DNA of 64,000 nt, from positions 1-64,000 of the forward strand of contig JAURMX010000035.1 of assembly GCA_030830475.1 (NCBI GenBank), in the 5' to 3' direction. This document shows, one piece after another, positions 56,374-64,000 of the stretch. The notes under the pieces are model-generated. The model was not told the origin of the DNA. It searched no databases and worked only from the letters and a program-made list of their open reading frames with translations. This DNA comes from Candidatus Nanopelagicales bacterium. GTDB taxonomy: Bacteria; Actinomycetota; Actinomycetes; Nanopelagicales; Nanopelagicaceae. Numbering within the stretch: the stretch's first letter is position 1; each line of letters begins with the position of its first letter. A program made the translations under genes and the position numbers.

Positions 56374-56529
56374 GGCTCAAATTGACCCTGAAGCCCTCAG
56401 GAAAGTAGCCTTGCGCTCCGCGCTTGAAGGACCTGTAAATCCTCAGACCTAGCAGGATGAACCCAGATTTGAAGAAATCGGAGTCGGTGCTTGAGCGTGC
56501 CCTACTAGAACAATTCCCCACGGAGTACC

Positions 56530-57876
56530 TTGTCAACTCAAATTTCTTTAAACGATATTGGATCAGCAGAAGATTTTCTCGCCGCAATTGAAGGCACAAT
56601 CAAAAACTTTAACGATGGAGATTTAGTATCTGGCGTCGTTGTCCAGGTTGATCGCGATGAAGTCCTTCTAGATATTGGTTACAAAACAGAAGGCGTAATT
56701 CCATCCCGCGAACTCTCTATCCGTCATGACCTAGATCCAAGTGAATTGGTAAAAGTTGGCGATCGAGTAGAAGCACTTGTCTTGCAGAAGGAAGATAAAG
56801 AAGGACGTTTAATTCTTTCCAAGAAGCGTGCCCAGTATGAAAAGGCGTGGGGCGAAATTGAAGGAAAGAAAGAGCGTGATGAAGTTGTTGTTGGAACTGT
56901 TATTGAGGTAGTCAAGGGTGGTCTGATTGTTGATATCGGATTACGTGGCTTCCTACCAGCATCACTTGTTGAGATGCGTCGTGTACGTGACCTTTCTCCA
57001 TACATCGGCAAGCAGGTCGAGGCTCGTATCATCGAGCTAGATAAGAACCGTAACAACGTAGTCTTGTCTCGCCGTGCATACCTAGAGCAAACACAATCTG
57101 AATCCCGCACCACCTTCTTGAACCAACTTCAAAAGGGTCAGGTTCGTACCGGAGTTGTTTCCTCAATTGTTAACTTCGGAGCCTTTGTTGATTTAGGTGG
57201 AGTTGACGGACTTGTACATGTTTCTGAATTGTCATGGAAGCACATCGATCACCCAGGTGAGGTTGTAGCGGTTGGCGATGAGGTAACTGTTGAAGTTCTC
57301 GAGGTAGATTTTGAGCGCGAGCGTGTTTCACTTTCTCTCAAAGCAACTCAAGAAGATCCATGGCAGGCATTTGCTCGCACCCACACAATCAATCAGGTGG
57401 TACCAGGTGAGGTTACAAAGCTTGTTCCATTCGGTGCATTTATCCGCGTATTTGATGGCATTGAAGGCCTAGTTCACATCTCGGAGCTGGCAGAGCGCCA
57501 CGTTGAGATTCCAGAGCAGGTAGTTCAAGTTGGCGATCAACTATTTGTAAAGATTATTGATATCGATCTAGAGCGTCGCCGTATCTCACTCTCATTGAAG
57601 CAAGCCAATGAAGGACATGATGTTGAGGTCGAAGCATTTGATCCAACTCAATACGGCATGCCGGCTCGTTATGATGAAAATGGAAACTTCATCTATCCAG
57701 AAGGTTTTGATCCTGAAACTCAGGAATGGAAGCCAGGATATGAAGCACAACGTGAAGAGTGGGAGCGTCAGTACGCAGAAGCTCAAGCACGCTTCATGGC
57801 ACACAAGAAGCAGAAGGCAGAGGCGCAAGCTGCTGATGCAGCCGCTGCGGCTTCTCAGCCTGAAACTGCAGAGTAA
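56530..57876 (+). CDS. rpsA: 30S ribosomal protein S1
   Basis: mRNA-binding ribosomal protein of 448 aa with four S1 (OB-fold) domains, each about 70 residues, from about 35 to 355. Examples are GDLVSGVVVQVDRDEVLLDIGYKTEGVIP and GVVSSIVNFGAFVDLGGVDGLVHVSEL. A charged tail rich in Glu, Ala and Gln follows. The sequence closely matches mycobacterial RpsA. The start is TTG at 56530, set by GGAG six bases upstream and by the family N-terminus (SLNDIGSAEDFLAAIEG). Codon use is strongly biased, as expected for a highly expressed gene. A clean terminator follows the stop. Confidence 0.97.
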   Translation: MSTQISLNDIGSAEDFLAAIEGTIKNFNDGDLVSGVVVQVDRDEVLLDIGYKTEGVIPSRELSIRHDLDPSELVKVGDRVEALVLQKEDKEGRLILSKKRAQYEKAWGEIEGKKERDEVVVGTVIEVVKGGLIVDIGLRGFLPASLVEMRRVRDLSPYIGKQVEARIIELDKNRNNVVLSRRAYLEQTQSESRTTFLNQLQKGQVRTGVVSSIVNFGAFVDLGGVDGLVHVSELSWKHIDHPGEVVAVGDEVTVEVLEVDFERERVSLSLKATQEDPWQAFARTHTINQVVPGEVTKLVPFGAFIRVFDGIEGLVHISELAERHVEIPEQVVQVGDQLFVKIIDIDLERRRISLSLKQANEGHDVEVEAFDPTQYGMPARYDENGNFIYPEGFDPETQEWKPGYEAQREEWERQYAEAQARFMAHKKQKAEAQAADAAAAASQPETAE

Positions 57877-57894
57877 TAATTCAAAAGAAAAATT

Positions 57895-57930
57895 CTGGGC
57901 CTCGGTTATCCGGGGCCCAGTTTTCTTTTT
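57895..57930 (+). terminator. Rho-independent terminator of rpsA
   Basis: A 10-bp stem, CTGGGCCTCG paired with CGGGGCCCAG (one T-G pair), has a 6-base loop GTTATC and is followed at once by TTTTCTTTTT. It is the only textbook intrinsic terminator in the window. Confidence 0.92.
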
Positions 57931-57935
57931 ATCGG

Positions 57936-57941
57936 TAGGCT
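57936..57941 (+). promoter_or_regulatory. Leaderless -10 element for coaE-uvrBA
   Basis: TAGGCT begins 6 bases after the rpsA terminator T-run and ends 7 bases before the coaE GTG. It would restart transcription for coaE and the uvr genes. Confidence 0.5.
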
Positions 57942-57948
57942 TTAAGTT

Positions 57949-58545
57949 GTGCTGAAAGTAGCGGTCACCGGGGGAATTGGTTCCGGTAAGAGTGCGGTTG
58001 GTGAAATTCTGCAGGAACTTGGGGCGGTAATTATTGATTCTGATGAATTGGCCCGAACTGTTGTTGAAAGAGGTTCGCCTGGATATGACCAGGTACTAGC
58101 GGTTTTTGGCGATGAGATATTGACCGCTGGTGAAATTGATAGAGCCAAGCTAGCTAATTTAGTTTTCACGCAGCCAGATTTACGCAAGAAATTAGAAGGG
58201 ATTGTTCATCCATTGGTTCGCGAAGCTGCTGAAGAGATTATGAAATCTGTCCCGTCAGATTCTGTAGTTGTAAGTGAGATTCCACTGCTCTTTGAAACCG
58301 ATGGTGCCAAGCGTTTTGATTTTGTGATTGCGGTACAAACCCCTATTAAACTGCGTACAGATCGTTTGATTCAGCGTGGCATGAAACAGTACGAGATTGA
58401 TAAGAGAATCGCGGCTCAGGCCAGCGATGAGCAAAGAGCCGGTATCGCTCATGCAGTTGTTGTAAATGATGGATCTTTGGATGATTTGAGATCAAAAGTT
58501 GAAGATATGTGGTTCGAGCAATTGAAGCCTAAGGTCAGAAATTAA
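57949..58545 (+). CDS. coaE: Dephospho-CoA kinase
   Basis: Final enzyme of coenzyme A synthesis, 198 aa, phosphorylating dephospho-CoA. Walker A is [17 protein letters not shown] at the very N-terminus, [19 protein letters not shown] carries the catalytic Asp, and [11 protein letters not shown]-type and [17 protein letters not shown] segments follow. It starts at a GTG and lacks the C-terminal extension found in mycobacterial CoaE. The stop overlaps uvrB by TAATG, so it is coupled to the repair genes, an arrangement also found with rpsA-coaE-uvrB order in other Actinobacteria. Confidence 0.95.
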   Translation: MLKVAVTGGIGSGKSAVGEILQELGAVIIDSDELARTVVERGSPGYDQVLAVFGDEILTAGEIDRAKLANLVFTQPDLRKKLEGIVHPLVREAAEEIMKSVPSDSVVVSEIPLLFETDGAKRFDFVIAVQTPIKLRTDRLIQRGMKQYEIDKRIAAQASDEQRAGIAHAVVVNDGSLDDLRSKVEDMWFEQLKPKVRN

Positions 58546-60626
58546 TGGTCAGAGCTGTTACCTCGACACCTAGGGCCGATAAACCTTTTCAAGTTATTAG
58601 TGATTTTCAACCTGCTGGAGATCAGCCGGATGCAATTAGAGAACTAGCCTCACGGGTAAATGCCAGCGAGTCGGACATAGTTCTGCTCGGAGCTACCGGT
58701 ACCGGAAAGTCGGCTACCACCGCATGGTTGATTGAACAGGTACAACGTCCGACACTTGTCTTAGCGCCAAATAAAACTTTGGCCGCTCAGTTGGCCAATG
58801 AATTTCGTGAGCTACTTCCCAACAACGCGGTTGAGTACTTTGTTTCATATTATGACTACTACCAACCTGAGGCTTATGTTCCGCAAACCGATACCTTTAT
58901 TGAAAAGGATTCCTCGATTAACTCCGAAGTTGAGAGATTGCGTTATTCCGCGACTTACTCGCTTTTAACTAGGCGGGATGTTGTAGTAGTGGCCACCGTT
59001 TCCTGTATTTATGGCCTGGGAACTCCCCAGGAGTACATCGATCGCATGATTAACATTTCAGTCGGAGACTCAATAGATCGCAATGTTCTACTTCGAAAGT
59101 TCGTTGATATTCAATATAAAAGAAATGACATGGCTTTCGAAAGAGGCACCTTTAGAGTGCGCGGGGATACTGTTGAAATCATCCCCGTCTATGAAGAGCT
59201 GGCGATCCGTATTGAGATGTTTGGCGATGAGATTGAGCGCTTGACTACCTTGCATCCTTTAACTGGCGAGATAGTAAGTGATGTTAAAGAGGTATTTATC
59301 TTCCCAGCTACTCATTACTCAGCGGGACCCGACACTATGAAGCGAGCAATTTCTGATATCGAAGCGGAGTTGGCTGTACGGCTTACGGAGCTAGAGAAGC
59401 AAAATAAGCTGTTGGAAGCACAAAGATTACGGATGCGCACGCAGTTTGATATCGAGATGATGTTGCAGCTGGGGTTCTGTTCTGGAATTGAAAACTACTC
59501 TCGACATATTGATGGCAGAGCACAAGGCTCGCCACCCAACTGTTTACTAGATTACTTTCCAGAGGATTTTCTCTGCGTTATTGATGAGTCGCACATTACC
59601 GTTCCACAGATTGGCGCTATGTATGAGGGCGATGCTTCTAGAAAACGCACCTTGGTAGAACATGGCTTTCGTTTACCGAGCGCTCTAGATAATCGACCCC
59701 TTACTTTCCAAGAGTTTCTGGAGCGTACCCCGCAAAAAGTTTACCTATCGGCAACACCTGGCCCCTATGAGATGGAGAAAACTGGGGGTGAGTTTGTTGA
59801 GCAGGTCATTAGGCCGACTGGTTTGGTTGATCCAAAGATTGTATTGAAACCGATTAAAAATCAGATCGATGATTTGATGCAAGAAATTAAGTTGCGCGCT
59901 GAAAGAAATGAGCGGGTGCTAGTAACCACCCTTACCAAGAAGATGGCTGAGGATTTAACGGACTTTTTCACTGAGGCGGGCATTAGAGTCAGATACCTTC
60001 ACTCTGAGGTGGACACACTGCGTCGCGTGGAACTGCTTCGCGAACTACGTCTTGGTGAGTACGACGTCTTAATTGGAATTAATCTTTTGCGTGAAGGTCT
60101 TGATTTACCAGAGGTCTCCTTGGTGGCTATTTTGGATGCGGACAAGGAAGGTTTCCTGCGTTCAACAAGATCTCTAATTCAAACGATTGGCCGCGCAGCT
60201 CGAAATGTATCTGGCGAGGTTCACATGTACGCCGATAATATTACTGATTCGATGGCTCGGGCTATTGATGAGACAAATCGTCGCAGAGCAAAACAGGTGG
60301 CATATAACACCGCTCATGGAATCGATCCGCAACCATTACGCAAGAAGATCGCTGACCTAACAGATTTGATCGCACAGGAAAGTGATGACACAGATTCGTT
60401 ATTGGCCGGTTCAAAGCGACGCGCCGTCACTGAAACCCCGGTTGGCGTACATGCCAAATCCCTCGTAGCCTTACCTCGCACCGAGCTACTGGGCCTGATT
60501 GATTCTCTAACTGAGCAGATGAGAAATGCCGCAGCTGAGTTGCAATTTGAACTTGCCGCAAGGCTCCGAGATGAAATTAAAGAGTTAAAACGAGAGTTAA
60601 GAGCGATGGAAGAGGCGGGAATGTAA
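58545..60626 (+). CDS. uvrB: UvrABC system protein B
   Basis: DNA-damage-verifying helicase-like subunit of nucleotide excision repair, 693 aa. Walker A is [18 protein letters not shown]; the beta-hairpin region has [23 protein letters not shown]. The superfamily 2 motifs include [48 protein letters not shown] and [13 protein letters not shown]. The C-terminal UVR domain ([24 protein letters not shown]) binds UvrC. Both ends overlap neighbours by one base (TAATG). Confidence 0.98.
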   Translation: MVRAVTSTPRADKPFQVISDFQPAGDQPDAIRELASRVNASESDIVLLGATGTGKSATTAWLIEQVQRPTLVLAPNKTLAAQLANEFRELLPNNAVEYFVSYYDYYQPEAYVPQTDTFIEKDSSINSEVERLRYSATYSLLTRRDVVVVATVSCIYGLGTPQEYIDRMINISVGDSIDRNVLLRKFVDIQYKRNDMAFERGTFRVRGDTVEIIPVYEELAIRIEMFGDEIERLTTLHPLTGEIVSDVKEVFIFPATHYSAGPDTMKRAISDIEAELAVRLTELEKQNKLLEAQRLRMRTQFDIEMMLQLGFCSGIENYSRHIDGRAQGSPPNCLLDYFPEDFLCVIDESHITVPQIGAMYEGDASRKRTLVEHGFRLPSALDNRPLTFQEFLERTPQKVYLSATPGPYEMEKTGGEFVEQVIRPTGLVDPKIVLKPIKNQIDDLMQEIKLRAERNERVLVTTLTKKMAEDLTDFFTEAGIRVRYLHSEVDTLRRVELLRELRLGEYDVLIGINLLREGLDLPEVSLVAILDADKEGFLRSTRSLIQTIGRAARNVSGEVHMYADNITDSMARAIDETNRRRAKQVAYNTAHGIDPQPLRKKIADLTDLIAQESDDTDSLLAGSKRRAVTETPVGVHAKSLVALPRTELLGLIDSLTEQMRNAAAELQFELAARLRDEIKELKRELRAMEEAGM

Positions 60627-63463
60627 TGAGCGCGGAACGTTTGATCGTACGCGGCGCCCGCGAACACAATCTAAAGAATGTGTCACTAGATTTACCTCGC
60701 AACGCCATGATTGTCTTTACCGGATTATCAGGTTCAGGTAAATCTTCGTTGGCCTTTGACACCATCTTTGCTGAAGGGCAAAGAAGATATGTCGAGTCTC
60801 TATCAGCTTACGCACGGCAGTTTTTGGGACAGATGGATAAGCCGGATGTTGATTTTATTGAGGGACTTTCACCCGCAGTTTCGATTGATCAAAAGTCAAC
60901 CAATAGAAATCCACGTTCAACCGTAGGAACAATTACTGAGGTTTATGATTATTTAAGGTTGTTATTTGCTCGAGCCGGAAAACCTCATTGTCCTGAGTGC
61001 GGAAAAGCAATCACTAGACAGACGCCACAAAATATTGTTGATCAGATCCTCGAACTTCCAAGTGAAACCAAGTTTCAAGTTTTAGCTCCGATGATTCGGG
61101 CCCGCAAAGGTGAGTTCGTTGATCTATTCAAAGATTTAGTCGCCCAAGGTTATTCCCGTGCCCGAGTTGATGGGGTGACGGTATCTCTATCTGAACCACC
61201 TAAATTAAAGAAACAGGAAAAGCACACCATTGAGGTGGTGGTTGATCGATTAACCGCAAAGCCTGAAGGAAAGCAGAGGCTGACAGACTCAATTGAAACA
61301 GCATTGAAGTTGGCGAGCGGACTTGTGACTTTGGAGTTTGTCGATGTGAAGACGGGGGAGAAGGAGCGAACTTATAGCGAACTTCTAGCCTGTCATGATT
61401 GCGGTCTGTCATTTCAGGAGATGGAGCCCAGATCCTTCTCCTTTAACTCGCCATTTGGCGCATGCCCAGAGTGCACAGGTATAGGTTCAAAGCTTGAGGT
61501 TGATGAAGAGCTGGTAATTCCAGATGACTCACTCTCAATCCAGGATGGTGCAATCGCTCCTTGGTCAGGTGGTCAATCAGCTGATTACTTTCTTAATTTG
61601 TTAGAGGCATTAGCCGCTGATGTGAAGTTCTCATTGAAGACTCCTTGGGTAAAACTCTCTCAAAAGGCGAAGGATGCAATCCTCAACGGTTATGAGTACG
61701 AAGTACATGTTAAGTACAAAAACCGATATGGCCGGGTTAGAAACTACTCAACTGGTTTCGAAGGGGTTAAACCCTTTATCGAACGCAGACATGCGGAGAC
61801 CGATAGTGATTACAGTCGGGAAAAGTATGAAGCTTTTATGCGGGAAACCCCATGTCCGGCTTGTAAAGGAACCCGATTGAAGCCAGAGGTATTGGCAGTA
61901 ACTTTAGGTGAGAAAAATATCGCTGAAATCTGCGAGCTCTCTATTGAAGATTGCGCAAAATTCTTAAAGGGATTGAAGTTAGCCGCGCGAGAGGCGAAAA
62001 TTGCAGAGCGGGTAATGAAGGAGGTTCACGCCCGTCTAGGTTTTCTTCTTGATGTCGGGCTTGAGTACCTAACTTTGGCACGACCTGCTGCCACCCTCTC
62101 AGGTGGAGAGGCGCAGCGCATTCGGTTAGCTACCCAAATTGGCTCAGGGCTAGTAGGCGTTTTGTATGTATTGGATGAACCAAGCATTGGATTGCATCAA
62201 AGAGATAACAAGAGATTGATTGAAACCTTAACTCACCTACGCGATCTTGGTAACACTTTGATTGTTGTGGAGCATGATGAAGAGACAATACGTACCGCGG
62301 ATTGGATTGTAGATATTGGGCCAGGAGCCGGTGAACACGGCGGAGAGATTGTCGTCTCCGGAGATTATCAAGCATTGGTCAATTCGAAGCGCTCCATTAC
62401 TGGTGCGTATATATCGGGACGAAGCGAAATCGCGATTCCTAAATCACGCCGAGAGATAAATCCAAAACGCTCTTTGACCATAAAAGATGCCAGAGAAAAT
62501 AACTTAAAAAACTTAGATGTTAATATTCCATTAGGCGTTTTTGTTGCCGTCACTGGAGTTAGCGGCTCTGGTAAATCAACTCTAGTAAATGACATTTTGT
62601 ACTCGGTGCTAGCCAATAAATTGAATGGGGCCCGGGTAGTTCCAGGAAGACACAGGACAATTACGGGTGTTGATCACCTAGACAAAGTTGTACATGTAGA
62701 CCAATCACCAATCGGCCGAACTCCGCGCTCGAATCCTGCTACTTACACAGGGGTCTTTGACAAAATCCGCGCTCTATTTGCCGAGACTAGTGAGGCAAAG
62801 GTTCGGGGATACCAGCAAGGTCGTTTTTCATTCAATGTGAAGGGTGGACGTTGCGAAAATTGCGCTGGCGACGGGACCATCACCATTGAAATGAACTTCC
62901 TCCCGGATGTTTATGTGCCTTGCGAGGTATGTCATGGGGCTAGATATAACCGAGAGACGCTGGAGGTTCATTACAAGGGCAAAACAATTGCTGAAGTTCT
63001 AGATATGCCGATAGAAAAAGCAACTGATTTCTTTGAATCGATTCCGGCGATTCATCGCTATCTAAAAACACTTTGTGATGTTGGTTTAGGTTATGTTCGA
63101 CTTGGCCAATCTGCACCGACTTTATCGGGAGGTGAGGCACAACGTGTTAAGTTGGCTACAGAGCTGCAACGCCGTTCGACTGGACGCACTATTTATGTCT
63201 TGGATGAGCCGACCACGGGTCTACATTTTGAAGATGTCCGCAAACTACTAATGGTCTTGCAGCGCCTAGTGGATACCGGAAATACAGTTGTAGTAATTGA
63301 GCACAACATGGATGTAATCAAATGTGCCGACTGGATTATTGATCTTGGACCAGAGGGCGGTTCAGGCGGTGGCACTTTGGTCGCAGAAGGCACTCCAGAA
63401 GTAGTGGCTAAAGTTAAAAGTAGCTATACCGGAAAGTTTCTGGCTGAAGCGCTAAAGAAATAG
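60626..63463 (+). CDS. uvrA: UvrABC system protein A
   Basis: Damage-sensing ABC ATPase of 945 aa. Two nucleotide-binding halves are visible: Walker [17 protein letters not shown] near residue 35 and [16 protein letters not shown] near 650, each with LSGGEAQR(I/V)(R/K)LATE-type signature segments and LDEP Walker B motifs. Zinc sites include CHDCGLSF...CPECTG and CENCAGDG...CEVCHG. It is intact and of normal length. It starts in a TAATG overlap with uvrB and ends 2 bases before uvrC, so uvrB, uvrA and uvrC are in one operon here. Confidence 0.98.
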   Translation: MSAERLIVRGAREHNLKNVSLDLPRNAMIVFTGLSGSGKSSLAFDTIFAEGQRRYVESLSAYARQFLGQMDKPDVDFIEGLSPAVSIDQKSTNRNPRSTVGTITEVYDYLRLLFARAGKPHCPECGKAITRQTPQNIVDQILELPSETKFQVLAPMIRARKGEFVDLFKDLVAQGYSRARVDGVTVSLSEPPKLKKQEKHTIEVVVDRLTAKPEGKQRLTDSIETALKLASGLVTLEFVDVKTGEKERTYSELLACHDCGLSFQEMEPRSFSFNSPFGACPECTGIGSKLEVDEELVIPDDSLSIQDGAIAPWSGGQSADYFLNLLEALAADVKFSLKTPWVKLSQKAKDAILNGYEYEVHVKYKNRYGRVRNYSTGFEGVKPFIERRHAETDSDYSREKYEAFMRETPCPACKGTRLKPEVLAVTLGEKNIAEICELSIEDCAKFLKGLKLAAREAKIAERVMKEVHARLGFLLDVGLEYLTLARPAATLSGGEAQRIRLATQIGSGLVGVLYVLDEPSIGLHQRDNKRLIETLTHLRDLGNTLIVVEHDEETIRTADWIVDIGPGAGEHGGEIVVSGDYQALVNSKRSITGAYISGRSEIAIPKSRREINPKRSLTIKDARENNLKNLDVNIPLGVFVAVTGVSGSGKSTLVNDILYSVLANKLNGARVVPGRHRTITGVDHLDKVVHVDQSPIGRTPRSNPATYTGVFDKIRALFAETSEAKVRGYQQGRFSFNVKGGRCENCAGDGTITIEMNFLPDVYVPCEVCHGARYNRETLEVHYKGKTIAEVLDMPIEKATDFFESIPAIHRYLKTLCDVGLGYVRLGQSAPTLSGGEAQRVKLATELQRRSTGRTIYVLDEPTTGLHFEDVRKLLMVLQRLVDTGNTVVVIEHNMDVIKCADWIIDLGPEGGSGGGTLVAEGTPEVVAKVKSSYTGKFLAEALKK

Positions 63464-63465
63464 TT

Positions 63466-64000
63466 ATGGCAGATCCCGCCTCTTACCGTCCTAGCAATAT
63501 CCCAGATGAACCTGGGGTTTATCGCTTTTTCAATGAGGCAAATCAGGTTATCTATGTCGGTAAGGCTAGGTCTTTAAAGAACCGCCTCAACTCCTACTTT
63601 CAAAAGAATCTGGGTGAGAAGACCACGCGAATGGTTAACGCAGCTAATCGTGTGGATTGGACAGTAGTACGCACCGAGGTAGAGGCGCTGCAACTTGAAT
63701 TTACCTGGATTAAAGAGTTTGACCCGTCCTTCAATGTGCAGTTTAAGGATGATAAGTCCTATCCATATTTGGCTATCACTATTGATGAGGAGTTCCCCAG
63801 AATATTTATCACTAGACGTTCCAAGCGAAAGGGCGTTGTTTACTTTGGTCCCTTTGCTCACGCCTGGGCGCTACGAACCACTTTTGATGTATTGCTCAAG
63901 CTTTTCCCTGTGCGCTCCTGCTCTAACAACAACTTTGAAAGAGCAAAACGTGTTAACCGTCCCTGTCTATTGGGCGATATTGGAAAATGTTCCGCACCAT
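63466..64000 (+). CDS. uvrC: UvrABC system protein C (5' part, cut by window end)
   Basis: An open frame from the ATG at 63466 runs to the window end without a stop, about 178 codons. The N-terminal GIY-YIG nuclease domain is clear: [35 protein letters not shown], then [39 protein letters not shown]. The visible part ends in the cysteine-containing [16 protein letters not shown] and [14 protein letters not shown]. UvrC makes both incisions in nucleotide excision repair. The UvrB-binding and second nuclease domains lie beyond the window. Confidence 0.95.
   Translation, partial: MADPASYRPSNIPDEPGVYRFFNEANQVIYVGKARSLKNRLNSYFQKNLGEKTTRMVNAANRVDWTVVRTEVEALQLEFTWIKEFDPSFNVQFKDDKSYPYLAITIDEEFPRIFITRRSKRKGVVYFGPFAHAWALRTTFDVLLKLFPVRSCSNNNFERAKRVNRPCLLGDIGKCSAP

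Noticed and set aside
56374-56529. Extra small gene between polA and rpsA
   Set aside because: No frame has both a start with a ribosome-binding site and a plausible protein. The gap holds short hairpins and the rpsA leader only.
1-64000. Mobile elements, prophage, integrons or attachment sites
   Set aside because: No transposase, integrase or phage gene and no long flanking repeats were seen. The tRNA-like gene is followed at once by a core regulator, not by an island.

Overview
The window looks like a piece of a streamlined actinobacterial chromosome. The gene order is the actinobacterial one: a dcw cluster running rsmH-ftsL-ftsI-murEF-mraY-murD-ftsW-murGC-ftsQ-ftsZ-pgeF-yggS-sepF-yggT, then ileS, a TraR/DksA-type gene, lspA, rluD, dnaE, his and trp blocks, lgt, gltBD, pyk, an ANTAR regulator, polA, rpsA, coaE and uvrBA. 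FtsZ, RpsA and PriA closely match what I recall of the mycobacterial proteins. Moderate GC, extreme compactness (most neighbours overlap by 1, 4 or 8 bases as TAATG or ATGA) and many apparently leaderless promoters suggest a small-genome lineage such as the freshwater acI/Nanopelagicales group; that placement is inference.

Layout. 1-36 is the probable tail of mraZ, followed by a structured leader and the peptidoglycan and division genes to 16593. A tryptophan-catabolic pair (kynU-kynA, 16635-18691) lies where many Actinobacteria carry divIVA/wag31. ileS is the first minus-strand gene and has a T-box leader of the translational type. At 22168-27998 are a Lys/Ala-rich zinc-finger protein, lspA, rluD and dnaE. 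Histidine genes hisD-C-B-H-priA-F-I (28053-33604) run into trpE-C-B-A (33607-37896). A DsbA-like protein, lgt and a VIT-family transporter follow, then glutamate synthase gltBD and pyruvate kinase. At 47859-47931 an odd tRNA-like gene ends one base before an ANTAR response regulator. A branched-chain amino-acid-type ABC transporter (livKHMGF) follows, then a convergent thioesterase, polA, rpsA with a clean terminator, coaE, uvrB, uvrA and the 5' part of uvrC, cut by the window end.

How the genes work together. The first 16 kb make lipid II and build the septum. lgt and lspA provide two steps of lipoprotein maturation. The his and trp blocks share PriA, which probably serves both pathways because no trpF is present here. 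kynA/kynU can break tryptophan down towards anthranilate, a trp-pathway intermediate. gltBD and the liv transporter handle nitrogen and amino-acid supply. polA, uvrB, uvrA and uvrC form a repair block.

No mobile element, CRISPR array or prophage was seen. The only stretch over 300 bases without a gene is 21832-22167, which holds the ileS T-box leader and two divergent promoters. The best candidates for something unusual are the rsmH leader, whose hairpin loop is perfectly complementary to the rsmH ribosome-binding site, and the class-I tRNA with a leucine anticodon abutting the ANTAR regulator.
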